Source: Ferrimicrobium sp.
GTDB lineage: Bacteria; Actinomycetota; Acidimicrobiia; Acidimicrobiales; Acidimicrobiaceae
Assembly (NCBI RefSeq): GCF_027319265.1
Contig: NZ_DAHVNP010000067.1
Coordinates: 1 to 53,095, forward strand
Length of the DNA stretch: 53,095 nucleotides
Reading direction: 5' to 3'
The notes beneath the pieces are model-generated. The model did not search any database. It had not been told where the DNA came from and saw only the letters and a list, made by a program, of their open reading frames with translations. Below, one piece after another: positions 25,732 to 34,852 of this stretch (positions are counted from its first letter, which is position 1; each line of letters begins with the position of its first letter). The translations under genes were made by a program, and so were the position numbers.

Positions 25732-26648
25732 GCGCGACAAGCGCCATTCCATCAGTCCCACACACCCAGCCATTTTGCCCAACAGACCTCCACCGCTGGC
25801 ACAGAGCTGGTGCACTCCCGTCGATACGCTGTTGCGCCAGAGAGCACACCCCCAAGGGAGGTGGGGTTTCCTTGTTCGCGGTTCTTCTGCCGAAGTTTGC
25901 CCGCTTGCCTTGCGCGGTCGCGGTGGCCTGATCGGTAGGGAGCATGCCAGCTGCCGCCACACCACTGCCAACGGGTTGTGTCGATTGTATCGATCGCCCC
26001 TTGGGCACCTCTAGAGCCGACTCTCCACGTGCACCATCGCCACTGTAGCGACGCCTGGGATCCGTACGAACCACGCCCACCTGCTTGAGTATCGCAGTTG
26101 AGGCGACTTCGAGGGCACGCCTAGCGATACGCGCAACACCGTTCCCTTGGTGGTGATCCCACCGTCGATCCAGGCGGTCGCCACGAGCTGGTGGGGCAAC
26201 AAGAAGGCAGTGTTTGACGATCGAGGTGCCAACGCTAACGGTTCTCTCCTCAGCCAGCTGGTTCTTGCGAGCGACCTGGTTGACAAGGGACGTCGCACAC
26301 CAACCAGCTATCGCCCGATGTGTCCGCAAGCCAAAAGTTTGGCTTCTCGTCGTCGACCAGGTATCTGATACCCCAAGGTGGCGATGACCGCTCGGTACCT
26401 GCTTGTGGGGCCGCTCGTATTGCTTGATCCGCTGTTGGATGGTCAAACGTCCCTCACATCCCCTTGCCAGCTGATCGATGCCGCAGCAGTCGTCCACCAT
26501 CCTCACCCACAACAGACGAGAACGGCGAACCCAGCAGTCGTTGTGGGTCCCACCATCTCATGAACGACAGCTTACCGGACGGTAGCCTCGTGAGCCGGTC
26601 AAGGAATCTACCCTAACTGCGGTCCTAGGTGCTACACTTATCCATCTA
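25732..26648. other. 917-bp region with decayed DNA and possible transposase remnant
   Basis: No intact gene is convincing here, though several long open frames exist on both strands with arginine-rich, unfamily-like translations. On the plus strand about 26147-26560 a reading with KAVFDDRGANANGSLLSQLV, then GGDDRSVPACGAA in another frame, loosely resembles the N-terminal part of IS1380-type transposases (vvFDD...naGlll.....; aGGDsiDD.dvLr.Ga). Stops and frame changes interrupt it. The promoter of the PRC/MgtE-N gene lies at the right end (TACACT, 26633-26638). Confidence 0.3.
26633..26638 (+). promoter_or_regulatory. -10 hexamer before the PRC/MgtE-N/CBS gene
   Basis: TACACT stands 10 nt before the ATG at 26649, and no Shine-Dalgarno sequence is present. 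This suggests a very short leader. Inference from spacing only. Confidence 0.35.
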
Positions 26649-27896
26649 ATGGAACAACTCCTATGGTTTACCGAGGTTGTCCGCAATCCCGTCTTTGTGC
26701 AGGGATCAGAGATTGGCAAGGTCGAGGACGCAGTCCTACGACTTGAGGAATCAAGATACCCGGTCCTCACTGGATTCTTAGTCTCGGTCAACGACGTCTC
26801 CATCTTCATCTCCAGCGACAAACTTGAGCACCTCTCCGATGAGTCGATCTCGACCAATCAGGCCCTCGCCGAGTTCTCTCCGTTCGAGCGACGTCCACAG
26901 GAGATCCTGATCGAGCGCGATCTGCTCAACCATCACCTCATCTGGGCGAAATCCAAGCTCCGTCCGCGTTTAGTCACTGCAAAGGATGTCGGATTCGGCC
27001 TCCAGGGGACCTTGTGGCGCGCGATCTCTATCGATGTGGCAACGGCGCACCGGAGTCGGTGGCTCAAGGCAAAGCGATCCGCCAGAGATCACTCTCTTGT
27101 CGACTGGCTTGACCTCGTGCCTCTCGTTGGTCATGTCCCAAGTGCACGCAAACGTCTTGAACTGCGCAGCATCCGCAAGCTCCACCCCGCCCAGCTCGCA
27201 GACCTCCTTGAGGAGGCGTCCGAGGTTGAGGGTCAAGAGATTCTCGGTGCCCTGCAGGCAGATCCTGAGTTCGAGGCCGACGTGGTCGAGGAGCTCGCCC
27301 CTGCAAGGCAACGCGACGCCATTCGCCATCGGACAGATGCTGAGGTTGGCGAGTTGCTCAGCGAAATGGAGCCTGACGACGCAGTCGACCTCCTCTTAAG
27401 TCTCGACCAGGAACGGCGCGAAGGTGTGCTCGCCGCGGTGCCCGAACCCGCTCGCGAGTCGATCAATCGTCTACTGAACTACCATCCAGAGTCCGCCGGT
27501 GGCCTGATGACCACCGACGTTATCACGCTCAACCCTGGTGCCACCATCGCCCATGCCTGTGACGACCTCAGGAGTCGAGAATCACTCCCCCACAACTTGT
27601 GGTCAATCTTTCTCACTGACGACTCCGGTTGTCTCTTTGGCCAGATTCCGATCTCCGCCCTCATCAGTGCGGATCCAGAGGATACCCTCGCCCAACACGC
27701 CGAAGCTGATCCTCCGGTCGTACGACCCGACTCGGATCTCAGCGAAGTAGCCGTGCTGATGGCCGACTACAACCTCGCTGCGTTGGCGGTGGTGGATGAC
27801 AGCGGGCTGTTGCTCGGATCGGTGACCGTCGATGACGTCCTCCCACGAACCATCGCACCGGCCTGGCGACGCCGACAAGAGGCGCTGAGCGAGTAG
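26649..27896 (+). CDS. Cytosolic PRC-barrel / MgtE-N / CBS protein
   Basis: The 415-residue protein has no membrane segments. Its N-terminus (VRNPVFVQGSEIGKVEDAVLRLE) looks like a PRC-barrel; residues about 165-265 match the MgtE N-terminal superhelix (LRSIRKLHPAQLADLLEEAS, LLSEMEPDDAVDLLLSL, LLNYHPESAGGLMTTDV); and two CBS repeats follow to the C-terminus. In MgtE these domains sense Mg2+ and gate the channel, but here the channel is missing. The convergent neighbour is an NRAMP-like transporter, and such pairs are common in Actinobacteria, so I infer that it regulates or senses for that transporter. Confidence 0.88.
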   Translation: MEQLLWFTEVVRNPVFVQGSEIGKVEDAVLRLEESRYPVLTGFLVSVNDVSIFISSDKLEHLSDESISTNQALAEFSPFERRPQEILIERDLLNHHLIWAKSKLRPRLVTAKDVGFGLQGTLWRAISIDVATAHRSRWLKAKRSARDHSLVDWLDLVPLVGHVPSARKRLELRSIRKLHPAQLADLLEEASEVEGQEILGALQADPEFEADVVEELAPARQRDAIRHRTDAEVGELLSEMEPDDAVDLLLSLDQERREGVLAAVPEPARESINRLLNYHPESAGGLMTTDVITLNPGATIAHACDDLRSRESLPHNLWSIFLTDDSGCLFGQIPISALISADPEDTLAQHAEADPPVVRPDSDLSEVAVLMADYNLAALAVVDDSGLLLGSVTVDDVLPRTIAPAWRRRQEALSE

Positions 27897-28029
27897 CGAC
27901 TCCCGTCATCAACGGTGAGCGTAGTACCCGAATCGAGGGCCATGCCCGACCCCGGCTGCGTTATGCTCGTACCATCGTCTGGTAACCCACGAGTGCGAGC
28001 GCCTCTTGACCAGGAGCGCCCAGAGACAT

Positions 28030-29616
28030 TCAGGATCCGAGACGGAGGAAACTGATGACCATCAGCACGACGGCGATAATGAGATAGACCCGAACAAAGA
28101 GAAGAATGAGACTCCGGCCTCGTGACTGGACAGGACGGTGCAGTAACGCAGATGCAGGCATCGACCAACTCAGACGGGCCGCCTTGTCGATCTGTTCTCG
28201 TTCACGCACCTTGAACTGGTAGTAGGCTACACCAACCGTCACTACCACAACAGGGATAAACGTTCCCACGAGCAATCCCGTTACCGGTACGGTTGGGAAG
28301 ACGGTGACAAGGGTAAGAATCAGCGACAACTGCAAGAGTAGCGAGACGATAAAGGTTGCCACGACGTTCAACCACGGAGGATTGATCCAAGGACCCATGA
28401 TTCCCTTGTCATTGCAGAGCAGGAGGAGAAAGAGCAACGCGCTCGGCAACAGTACGCCTGCCAACACCTGCACGGCAAGGTTGACTAGGCTCAGCGGCAG
28501 CGAAGGAATCAGCACCACGCCAGCCGAGATGGCGACAAGTATCACGTAGGAGGCATAGAAGCCCTTGGCCTCTCGCACCGGAGTGTTGAGCGACTGGTCG
28601 ACCCCAAAGAGGTCTCCGAGTGCATACGAGGTCGAGAGTGTCACCGTTGCGGCCCCGATCAGCGAGGCCTCGAGCAAGATGATCGCAAAGATCACACCGG
28701 TGATGGAGCCAGCATGCTTGGCGAACCCCTCAGCAAGAACTCCGGCATTCTGGAAGGCTCCCACCTTGAAGCCGACGAATACCGCCGCCGCCGCCACCAT
28801 CACCAAGGCACCCGCTACGTTCGTCACGATAGAGCCAAGGAAGGTGTCCGCGCGTTCGTACTTGATCCAGCGGGGGGTGATCCTCTTGTCAACCACGTTC
28901 GACTGCTGGAAGAACAGCTGCCAAGGGGCGATCGTGGTTCCAACGATACCGATGATGAAGATCGTCGCGGTCGAGGTAATGCCGCCCTTGACTCCGGGAA
29001 TCAGCAGTCCGGTCGCGATACCTCCTGCGTGCCAAGGTGTGAGCAGCACTAACGGCACCACGAGGAGGCTCACAAGGACGAGGATGAGCATAAAACGCTC
29101 CCAGCGTTCAAATCGTCCACTTGCCACCGCCGCCACCAACACGATGCCCATCAGTGTCACGGCCACCGCAGGAGGGACTCCAAAATAGCCAAGCGCAAAG
29201 CGGACGCCAATGAACTCAGTAATGAGCGTTAACAGGTTCAGGACGAACAGGTCAACCACAGAAAACGCGGCCCAGAACCTACCAAAACGCTCCTTGAGGA
29301 GCTTTCCATGCCCAACACCGGTCACTGCCCCCAACCGAACCACCATCTCCTGGGAGACGGCAAGAACAATGACGAGCACCGGCATGAGCCATAACAGCGA
29401 GTAGCCATAAGCCTGACCCGCCTGTGCATAGGTGGTGATTCCCCCGGCATCGTTATCGCCCACCATCACGATGATGCCAGGGCCGATAACCGCTAGAAGG
29501 GCGAGTAGCTTACGTTTGAACGAGGGTGATGAGCGAAGTTCGGTGAAGGTAATCTTGCCAAGCCCGCCACGAATCGTTGACTCGTCGTTATCCACACTTG
29601 GATCGAGGTTTTGCAC
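28030..29616 (-). CDS. NRAMP-like divalent metal transporter with altered metal site
   Basis: The 528-residue protein has 11-12 helices and the NRAMP fold signature GPGIIVMVGDNDAGGITTYAQAGQAYGYSLLW. The TM1 motif, DPGN in Mn2+/Fe2+ NRAMPs, reads DNDAGG (54-59), and the TM6 MPH motif reads APW (230-232), so the soft-metal-selecting methionine is replaced by alanine. NRAMP-related Mg2+ transporters also lack that methionine, so Mg2+ or another hard cation is a reasonable guess. The GTG start follows GGAGGT at 7 nt. It faces the PRC/MgtE-N/CBS gene. Confidence 0.88.
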   Translation of the reverse strand: MQNLDPSVDNDESTIRGGLGKITFTELRSSPSFKRKLLALLAVIGPGIIVMVGDNDAGGITTYAQAGQAYGYSLLWLMPVLVIVLAVSQEMVVRLGAVTGVGHGKLLKERFGRFWAAFSVVDLFVLNLLTLITEFIGVRFALGYFGVPPAVAVTLMGIVLVAAVASGRFERWERFMLILVLVSLLVVPLVLLTPWHAGGIATGLLIPGVKGGITSTATIFIIGIVGTTIAPWQLFFQQSNVVDKRITPRWIKYERADTFLGSIVTNVAGALVMVAAAAVFVGFKVGAFQNAGVLAEGFAKHAGSITGVIFAIILLEASLIGAATVTLSTSYALGDLFGVDQSLNTPVREAKGFYASYVILVAISAGVVLIPSLPLSLVNLAVQVLAGVLLPSALLFLLLLCNDKGIMGPWINPPWLNVVATFIVSLLLQLSLILTLVTVFPTVPVTGLLVGTFIPVVVVTVGVAYYQFKVREREQIDKAARLSWSMPASALLHRPVQSRGRSLILLFVRVYLIIAVVLMVISFLRLGS

Positions 29617-29805
29617 AACAGAGACCTCCTTCGGTTACGGGAGATGCGACTTTGGAAGAGAAGAGAAACGGTCCGCTAACTGCGATCCGCAAACAGATGA
29701 GGAGTGGTACTTGGGGGTTCTGATCGCACCAATACCTCCTCTCCAAAGCTCCTGTGCCAGGAAGGCCTGTTGTTCGACTATTCTGCAAACATTACGGCCA
29801 TTACC

Positions 29806-30540
29806 CTAGTCGCGGTGCAGGTGGTCTCCTGCCACGCGGGGCTTATCACCAACAACCACACCTGCCTCACTGACGACGCTCTCGAGGTGGACATCGGTAA
29901 ATCCGGCAGCCTGCAAAAGCTGTATCCAGCGATCCTTAGCGATCGGCTTCTCCTGGACTCTTAGCAAGTAACGCAGGGCATTCTTCGCAATCCGCCAGTA
30001 GCCACCAACTCCCTTGGCAGCGAGAAGTTTCACCTTTTGAAGGATCACCTGCCGATCCTCTGTCGTCCCGCCTCGTCCAAACATCATATCGCCAACAACA
30101 AGGCGCCCTCCCGGTTTGAGCCAACCGTAACAGAGACCGACGACCCGTGCTTTGCCATCATCATTTAAGTGATGAAAGACATAGTTCGACACGATCAGAT
30201 CAAGAGAGCCAGCGGGAACCTCTAAACGCTCAAGCGCTGATACCCGCCCGTTGACATGGTGGTACCCCTCGGCCTGTGCACGTTCTAACAGACGTGCAAC
30301 CATCCGTTCCGAGATGTCGACTCCTGTGATCTCGGCCACCGAGGGAGCGAGTCGCAGCGTCACTTGCCCAGACCCACAACCAAGATCAAGCACACGCATC
30401 GAGGCCTGGGGAGCAGCTTGTTCAACGACTGCATCGATCACCTTGTCGAGGTTGGGTGACGCCTCATGCTCCCAGGACTCCACTCTCCGTTGCCAAACAT
30501 AGTGTTGGATGCGGACCGTCAGGTCTTCGAAGACACTCAT
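29806..30540 (-). CDS. Class I SAM-dependent methyltransferase
   Basis: The 244-residue protein has MRVLDLGCGSGQVTLRLA (motif I), ITGVDIS (motif II), LDLIVSNYVFHHL (motif III) and LKPGGRLVVGDMMF, typical of UbiE/arsenite-type Methyltransf_11 or _25 enzymes. The C-terminal helical segment KDRWIQLLQAAGFTDVHLE is common to the family. The substrate is unknown, and no linked pathway gene is obvious. It is separated from NRAMP by 189 bp and divergent from the SRAP gene. Confidence 0.85.
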   Translation of the reverse strand: MSVFEDLTVRIQHYVWQRRVESWEHEASPNLDKVIDAVVEQAAPQASMRVLDLGCGSGQVTLRLAPSVAEITGVDISERMVARLLERAQAEGYHHVNGRVSALERLEVPAGSLDLIVSNYVFHHLNDDGKARVVGLCYGWLKPGGRLVVGDMMFGRGGTTEDRQVILQKVKLLAAKGVGGYWRIAKNALRYLLRVQEKPIAKDRWIQLLQAAGFTDVHLESVVSEAGVVVGDKPRVAGDHLHRD

Positions 30541-30926
30541 AGTTGCCTCAGTCTAAGAGTTGGGACGACCCGATAGTCCGATCCCGCGAAAATCTGCACT
30601 CCACCCAACGCGCCGCCGTACGTCCGCAAGAGACGATGGGACAGAAGGGCACCGGCAACCAAATCGCTCCGCGTTTCTCCTTCATCAACCTCTCACGTCA
30701 GCGTCATACCATCCTTGGAGTCTGGGCGATCTTGATCGTACCCAGGCGATAGGACTGGACGGACCGTCATGCCGACCCGGACCGCGCCCACGATCCACCG
30801 CCAGATGAAACGACAACTCCCGGAGGACCAACACTCGCTTGTCTGTTTGGCAACCCACCAGCTCTATCACCCACGTACCTGAACATAGGCTAACCTTAAC
30901 CCAGATGCAACGACAGGGGCAGAGGT
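30541..30926. other. 386-bp divergent intergenic region, methyltransferase / SRAP
   Basis: No confident gene is present. A short plus-strand frame ending near 30752 encodes SRQRHTILGVWAILIVPRR, which recalls the first helix of an MMPL/RND transporter and may be a relic, but it is too short to call. A TAGGCT hexamer near 30886 could serve the SRAP gene, whose ATG follows GGGGCAGAGGT. Confidence 0.3.
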
Positions 30927-31532
30927 ATGTGTGCACGGTTTGAACAACAGATCGGTCCAGCGCAGAGCCAGGAACTCTTCCTTACACTCGGCGTCACCAT
31001 CACCCCATCAGAGACTGCGACCGCCCCGACGATTCGTCCAACGGACAGGGCTCTCGTCGTTGTGCAGACTGGGGTTCTTCGTGCTCACTTCGGTCTCCAC
31101 TGGACGGGACGACCAATGGTCCTTAACGCCCGTTCTGAGACGCTGCGAGAGCGCCCCACCTTCAGGCGACTGCTCGATAAGGGGCGAGCCATCGTGCCGC
31201 TTGCTGGCTTCTATGAGAAGTCAACCCTCTTTCGTGGTCGAGACACTGCGCAAGCAAGTCCATCGCTACTTCTTGGAGCTGCCCTTATCGACGAAGCACG
31301 CGATTCCTTTGTCCTCCTCACCCAACCAGCGGATGAGGTCGTGTCGCCGATCCATCCAAGAATGCCGGTGCTCATGGGACCTCTCGGAGCGACTCAGTGG
31401 CTCACCGAAGGGACACTTGTCCAAAACCGGATCGCCCTCGAAGTCGTCCCTGCGCCACAACCACCCGCTGGAACGACTAGCGCTCGACGCGTCGTGCAGA
31501 ATCCTCTGTTTGAGCAAGGAAGGCTCGACTAG
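30927..31532 (+). CDS. SOS response-associated peptidase (SRAP/HMCES-YedK) domain protein
   Basis: SRAP proteins crosslink their Cys2 to abasic sites in single-stranded DNA, shielding them. The 201-residue protein begins MCARFEQQ with the catalytic Cys2, has PTDRALVVV, NARSETLRERPTFRRLL (the Asn and Glu that bind the DNA end), VPLAGFYE with the catalytic Glu, and IHPRMPVLM with the active-site His. The second residue pair is CA rather than the common CG. Its 3' end overlaps the convergent dxs gene by 56 bp. The basal length suggests an intact minimal domain. Confidence 0.9.
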   Translation: MCARFEQQIGPAQSQELFLTLGVTITPSETATAPTIRPTDRALVVVQTGVLRAHFGLHWTGRPMVLNARSETLRERPTFRRLLDKGRAIVPLAGFYEKSTLFRGRDTAQASPSLLLGAALIDEARDSFVLLTQPADEVVSPIHPRMPVLMGPLGATQWLTEGTLVQNRIALEVVPAPQPPAGTTSARRVVQNPLFEQGRLD

Positions 31533-33378
31533 CGCCAGCGATCCCGAGGCCGTCAAGGCCCAGCTCCGTCAGGAGCGTGTCGACATTCCCATGGGGAAGG
31601 TACTCAGTCGGGATGCCAAGGTTACAGAACTCCACCTGTGGGTTGATCCGATGTACCGCTTGCGCAATGTACTCACCAGCGCCTCCGTGGATCAGACCAT
31701 CTTCGACGGTGATGACGCGACGAGCAGCGACAAGCCGCTCGATCAACTCAACAGGACAGGGCCTGATGACTCTGGGATCGATCACTGCCACGTCATACCC
31801 GTCCGCCTCGAGGAGATCGGCGGCCAACAAGGCTGGTACCAACATCTTGCCGATCCCAAGGATCACTTCAGCCTCAGACCCCTCACGCACCACCCTGGCA
31901 TGGAGACCCTCACCGACACCTCCGCGCACCACACGAGGGGCGAGCGACTTCGAGAATCGCAACGACGATGGGCCTTCGAGGGCAATGGCTGTACGCAACT
32001 GCACTCGAAGTTCCTCAACCGAGGAGGGCACAAAGACAGTAAGGTTGGCGACCGACAACATCTGAACCAGATCAAAAATACCGTGATGGCTCGGACCATC
32101 ATCGCCAGTCACTCCGGCACGATCCATCACAAACGTCACGCCAAGACCATGAAGGCCAACATCGAGGTTCACCTGATCAAAGGCTCTCGACATAAACGTG
32201 GAATAGATAGCGACGACTGGATGCAACCCTGCCATGGCCATGCCGGCTGCCGAGGTCACCGCGTGTTGCTCAGCAATACCGACGTCGAAAAACCGAGTTG
32301 GGAACGCCTCCTCAAACGGAAGTAGACCGGTCGGTCCTCCCATCGCAGCGGTGAGGACGACGACAGACGGGTTCTCCTTCCCAATCTGGACAAGTTCCTT
32401 GGAGAATGCCTCGGTATAGGAGGCTGGGGTATCACCCTCGATGTCAGCGAAAACCTGTGGCACCTTAAGGTCATGCAAACACTGCAGCTCGTCCTCTTCC
32501 GCAGGGGCGTAGCCCTTACCCTTTTGGGTGAGTACATGGACGACAATCGGCCCATTCCACTCCTTAGCTCCTGCAAGGGCATACTCAAGTTCAGAGATAT
32601 CGTGCCCGTCGATGGGGCCGGTGTAACGCACACCGAGCGCCTCGAAGAAGACCCTTGGCTCGATCGCCTCGCGCAGTGCTGAGGTCATATTCGCAAGCGA
32701 ACTCACCGCACGATTGCCCACCTTCGGAAGATCAGTGATGACTTGCTTGATCCGATTTCGGGCCTGAATGTAGGACGGATTCAGCCGTAGTTTGGTCAGC
32801 GACGATGAGAGCCGTGAAATGGTCGGCGCGTAGGAACGTCCATTGTCGTTCCAGATGATAATAATTGGGAGACGACGATGACCGATATTGTTCAGCGCCT
32901 CATAGGCCATCCCACCCGTCAATGCACCATCACCCACGACGGCCACCACTCTCCGGAGCGGCAACACCGAGGGATCATCGGCAGCCAATTGAAACGCAGC
33001 TGCCATCCCATAGGCATAGCTCAACGCAGTGGAGGCATGCGAATTTTCGATCCAATCATGTTCGGACTCTGACCTGTTCGGATAGCCAGAGAGACCTCCT
33101 CGCCGGCGCAGCGAATCGAAGTCGGCGTTACGGCCCGTCAGCAGCTTGTGGGGATAGGCTTGATGCCCAGTATCGAAGAGCAGAACGTCGCGTGGGGAGT
33201 CGAAACTGCGATGGAGGGCCAGAGTGATCTCAACCGATCCGAGGTTAGAGCCAAGATGCCCACCGTTTCTCGAGACCGTATCAATGATCCGCTGTCGAAT
33301 CTGCTGAGCGAGCTCCTCAAGCTCGACGTTACTCAACTCCGCAAGGTCACTCGGACCCTTAACGTTCTCTAATTCCAT
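31477..33378 (-). CDS. dxs: 1-deoxy-D-xylulose-5-phosphate synthase
   Basis: Dxs condenses pyruvate and glyceraldehyde-3-phosphate, the first and flux-controlling step of the MEP pathway. The 633-residue protein has GGHLGSNLGSVEIT, FDTGHQAYPHKLLTGR, the TPP motif GDGALTGGMAYEALNN, YTGPIDGHD, and the transketolase pyrimidine domain with GIAEQHAVTSAAGMA. The ATG at 33378 (MELENVKG) is chosen; a longer reading from 33459 adds 27 non-homologous residues. Its location beside the carotenoid genes suggests precursor supply, while ispE lies in the distant housekeeping operon. Confidence 0.95.
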   Translation of the reverse strand: MELENVKGPSDLAELSNVELEELAQQIRQRIIDTVSRNGGHLGSNLGSVEITLALHRSFDSPRDVLLFDTGHQAYPHKLLTGRNADFDSLRRRGGLSGYPNRSESEHDWIENSHASTALSYAYGMAAAFQLAADDPSVLPLRRVVAVVGDGALTGGMAYEALNNIGHRRLPIIIIWNDNGRSYAPTISRLSSSLTKLRLNPSYIQARNRIKQVITDLPKVGNRAVSSLANMTSALREAIEPRVFFEALGVRYTGPIDGHDISELEYALAGAKEWNGPIVVHVLTQKGKGYAPAEEDELQCLHDLKVPQVFADIEGDTPASYTEAFSKELVQIGKENPSVVVLTAAMGGPTGLLPFEEAFPTRFFDVGIAEQHAVTSAAGMAMAGLHPVVAIYSTFMSRAFDQVNLDVGLHGLGVTFVMDRAGVTGDDGPSHHGIFDLVQMLSVANLTVFVPSSVEELRVQLRTAIALEGPSSLRFSKSLAPRVVRGGVGEGLHARVVREGSEAEVILGIGKMLVPALLAADLLEADGYDVAVIDPRVIRPCPVELIERLVAARRVITVEDGLIHGGAGEYIAQAVHRINPQVEFCNLGIPTEYLPHGNVDTLLTELGLDGLGIAGASRAFLAQTEDSARRVER

Positions 33379-33594
33379 ATGCTCTACCGACTCCAACCGC
33401 TCTGCGACGCTGCAAAGAACTACCTCAATACTATCGCAACAGACGTCTCCCATAGGCAACCACCGACCAAGCTTCAGGATTCCGACCGCTTTGTGTTTGC
33501 TCCTCGTATCCTTCTGGTCTGGTCATCACCGTCTGACGTACCACAGGCACTCGCTGGACGGTCATACTGGTCACCATCATCCTCCGAGGCACGT

Positions 33595-33600
33595 TAGGCT
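33595..33600 (+). promoter_or_regulatory. -10 hexamer before crtYc
   Basis: TAGGCT ends exactly 9 nt before the crtYc ATG, the same spacing as in the bS22 and bL37 genes, and there is no Shine-Dalgarno sequence. A near-leaderless crtYc-crtYd transcript is inferred. Confidence 0.4.
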
Positions 33601-33609
33601 GAAATCCCG

Positions 33610-33945
33610 ATGGCACATCTCCAGTACCTGATCCTGATGGCACTCTGCCTAGTGGTTACCATACCGCTGGAGGTGCTTGGTGCTCGCGTTTGGCGTCAAC
33701 CTTTGAGACTCTTCGCCACCGTCGTACCGGTTGCAGTCGTGTTTTCGCTCTTTGATGCCCTCTCTATCAAGCAAGGATTATGGACCTACGCCCGTCGCTA
33801 TACCACGGGAATCAAAATCGCCGGCGTGCTGCCAATCGAGGAGATAGCCTTCTTTATCGTCATTCCGATCTGCGCCCTACTCACCTTTGAAACAGTCCAG
33901 CATCGCCGCCAGATTATCGCACGACTTCGGCGACGGGGAACCTGA
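33610..33945 (+). CDS. crtYc: Lycopene cyclase subunit CrtYc
   Basis: CrtYc and CrtYd together form the heterodimeric membrane cyclase that turns lycopene into beta-carotene (or epsilon rings in some Actinobacteria). The 111-residue protein has three hydrophobic helices, the PLEVLGARVWR segment after helix 1, FDALSIKQGLWTY and the family's PIEEIAFFIVIP motif. The gene's TGA overlaps the crtYd ATG by one base (TGATG), so the subunits are made together. It is divergent from dxs with a 231-bp promoter region between them. Confidence 0.92.
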   Translation: MAHLQYLILMALCLVVTIPLEVLGARVWRQPLRLFATVVPVAVVFSLFDALSIKQGLWTYARRYTTGIKIAGVLPIEEIAFFIVIPICALLTFETVQHRRQIIARLRRRGT

Positions 33946-34268
33946 TGGGTCTCTACACGATTGAGGCGCTCACAGCTGTCATCATCGTCGTGGTGATCGA
34001 CCTCGTGCTCACCAAGTCCAAAGCCGTCAAGACGCTGAACTTCTGGATTGCCTGGATCATCGTCGCGCTCTTCCAAATCCCCGTCGATGGCTGGCTCACC
34101 AAACTATCGAGCCCTATCGTGATCTATAACTCCCACGACTTCTCCGGGATTCGCTTTCCTCTGTCCATCCCGATCGAAGATTTTGCCTACGGTTTCGCCT
34201 TGACACTGCTGACCATCACTATCTGGCTGCGCCTGCAACCCGCCGGTGACCGTCACTCTGACCAGTGA
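33945..34268 (+). CDS. crtYd: Lycopene cyclase subunit CrtYd
   Basis: This is the second half of the split cyclase, 107 residues with three membrane helices. It carries DLVLTKSKAVKTLNFW and the C-terminal PLSIPIEDFAYGFALTLL, where PIED matches the acidic motif of CrtYd and of fused fungal CarRP cyclases. It overlaps crtYc by one base. Whether beta or epsilon rings are made cannot be told from sequence, but the adjacent CrtZ hydroxylase favours beta rings. Confidence 0.92.
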   Translation: MGLYTIEALTAVIIVVVIDLVLTKSKAVKTLNFWIAWIIVALFQIPVDGWLTKLSSPIVIYNSHDFSGIRFPLSIPIEDFAYGFALTLLTITIWLRLQPAGDRHSDQ

Positions 34269-34384
34269 CCGGTTATGCCCTCGCTGGAGACGACCACCGC
34301 CACCGAAAAGCTACCCATGCTGAGGATGGAGAATAATTAGCGCGAGCACAGTGTTAGAATTGATGGAATCACAAGGAGAGCCCT

Positions 34385-34852
34385 ATGACGTTTATTGCGA
34401 TTCTCATCGCTACCTTCATCGTGATGGAGCCAGTCGCCTATCTCGCCCACCGGGCGATCATGCACGGTGCGGCCTGGGTGCTTCATGCCTCACATCATCG
34501 CCCCCGCGAGACGACCTTCGAGGCGAATGACCTTTTCCCGATCGGATTTGCCTTACCTACGATCGTCCTCTTCTGGTTTGCGACCTCACACCCAGCCTTG
34601 CTGCCAATGGCTATCGGCATCACGTTGTACGGCGTCGCGTACAGTTTCGTACACGACTTCTACATCCACCAGAGGCTTGGGGCGATTCCCAAGGTACGCT
34701 ATCTTGAGTACCTCAAGCATGCTCATGCTCTCCATCATCTGTACAACGAGGAGCCTTACGGTATGCTCGCTCCAATTCTACCCGCTCGGCTGCGGCCGAT
34801 GATGGAGCTTGAAGTTGTACAAAACTGGAACCCGAGTTCGGTAAAGCCCTAG
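34385..34852 (+). CDS. crtZ: Beta-carotene 3-hydroxylase (CrtZ type)
   Basis: CrtZ is a membrane di-iron oxygenase that hydroxylates beta-carotene to zeaxanthin. The 155-residue protein has the four histidine clusters of the fatty acid hydroxylase superfamily: HRAIMH (22-27), HASHH (34-38), HDFYIHQR (about 95-102) and HALHH near residue 118. Four hydrophobic segments separate them. AAGGAGAG stands 5-6 nt before the ATG, and a TAGAAT hexamer about 30 nt upstream may be its own promoter. It completes a zeaxanthin route with crtE, crtI, crtB and crtYcYd. Confidence 0.92.
   Translation: MTFIAILIATFIVMEPVAYLAHRAIMHGAAWVLHASHHRPRETTFEANDLFPIGFALPTIVLFWFATSHPALLPMAIGITLYGVAYSFVHDFYIHQRLGAIPKVRYLEYLKHAHALHHLYNEEPYGMLAPILPARLRPMMELEVVQNWNPSSVKP

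Noticed and set aside
25724-26512. 262-codon open frame on the minus strand
   Set aside because: Its translation is low-complexity and arginine-rich without family motifs, overlaps the GT4 start region, and lies in a decayed stretch. Length alone is not convincing at this G+C.
29617-29805. Possible Mg2+ or Mn2+ riboswitch before the NRAMP-like gene
   Set aside because: The 189-bp leader has no recognisable M-box or yybP-ykoY core; only a good ribosome site (GGAGGT) is seen.
30543-30752. 69-codon plus-strand frame with SRQRHTILGVWAILI
   Set aside because: It resembles the first helix of an MMPL transporter, but is too short and isolated to call even a pseudogene.
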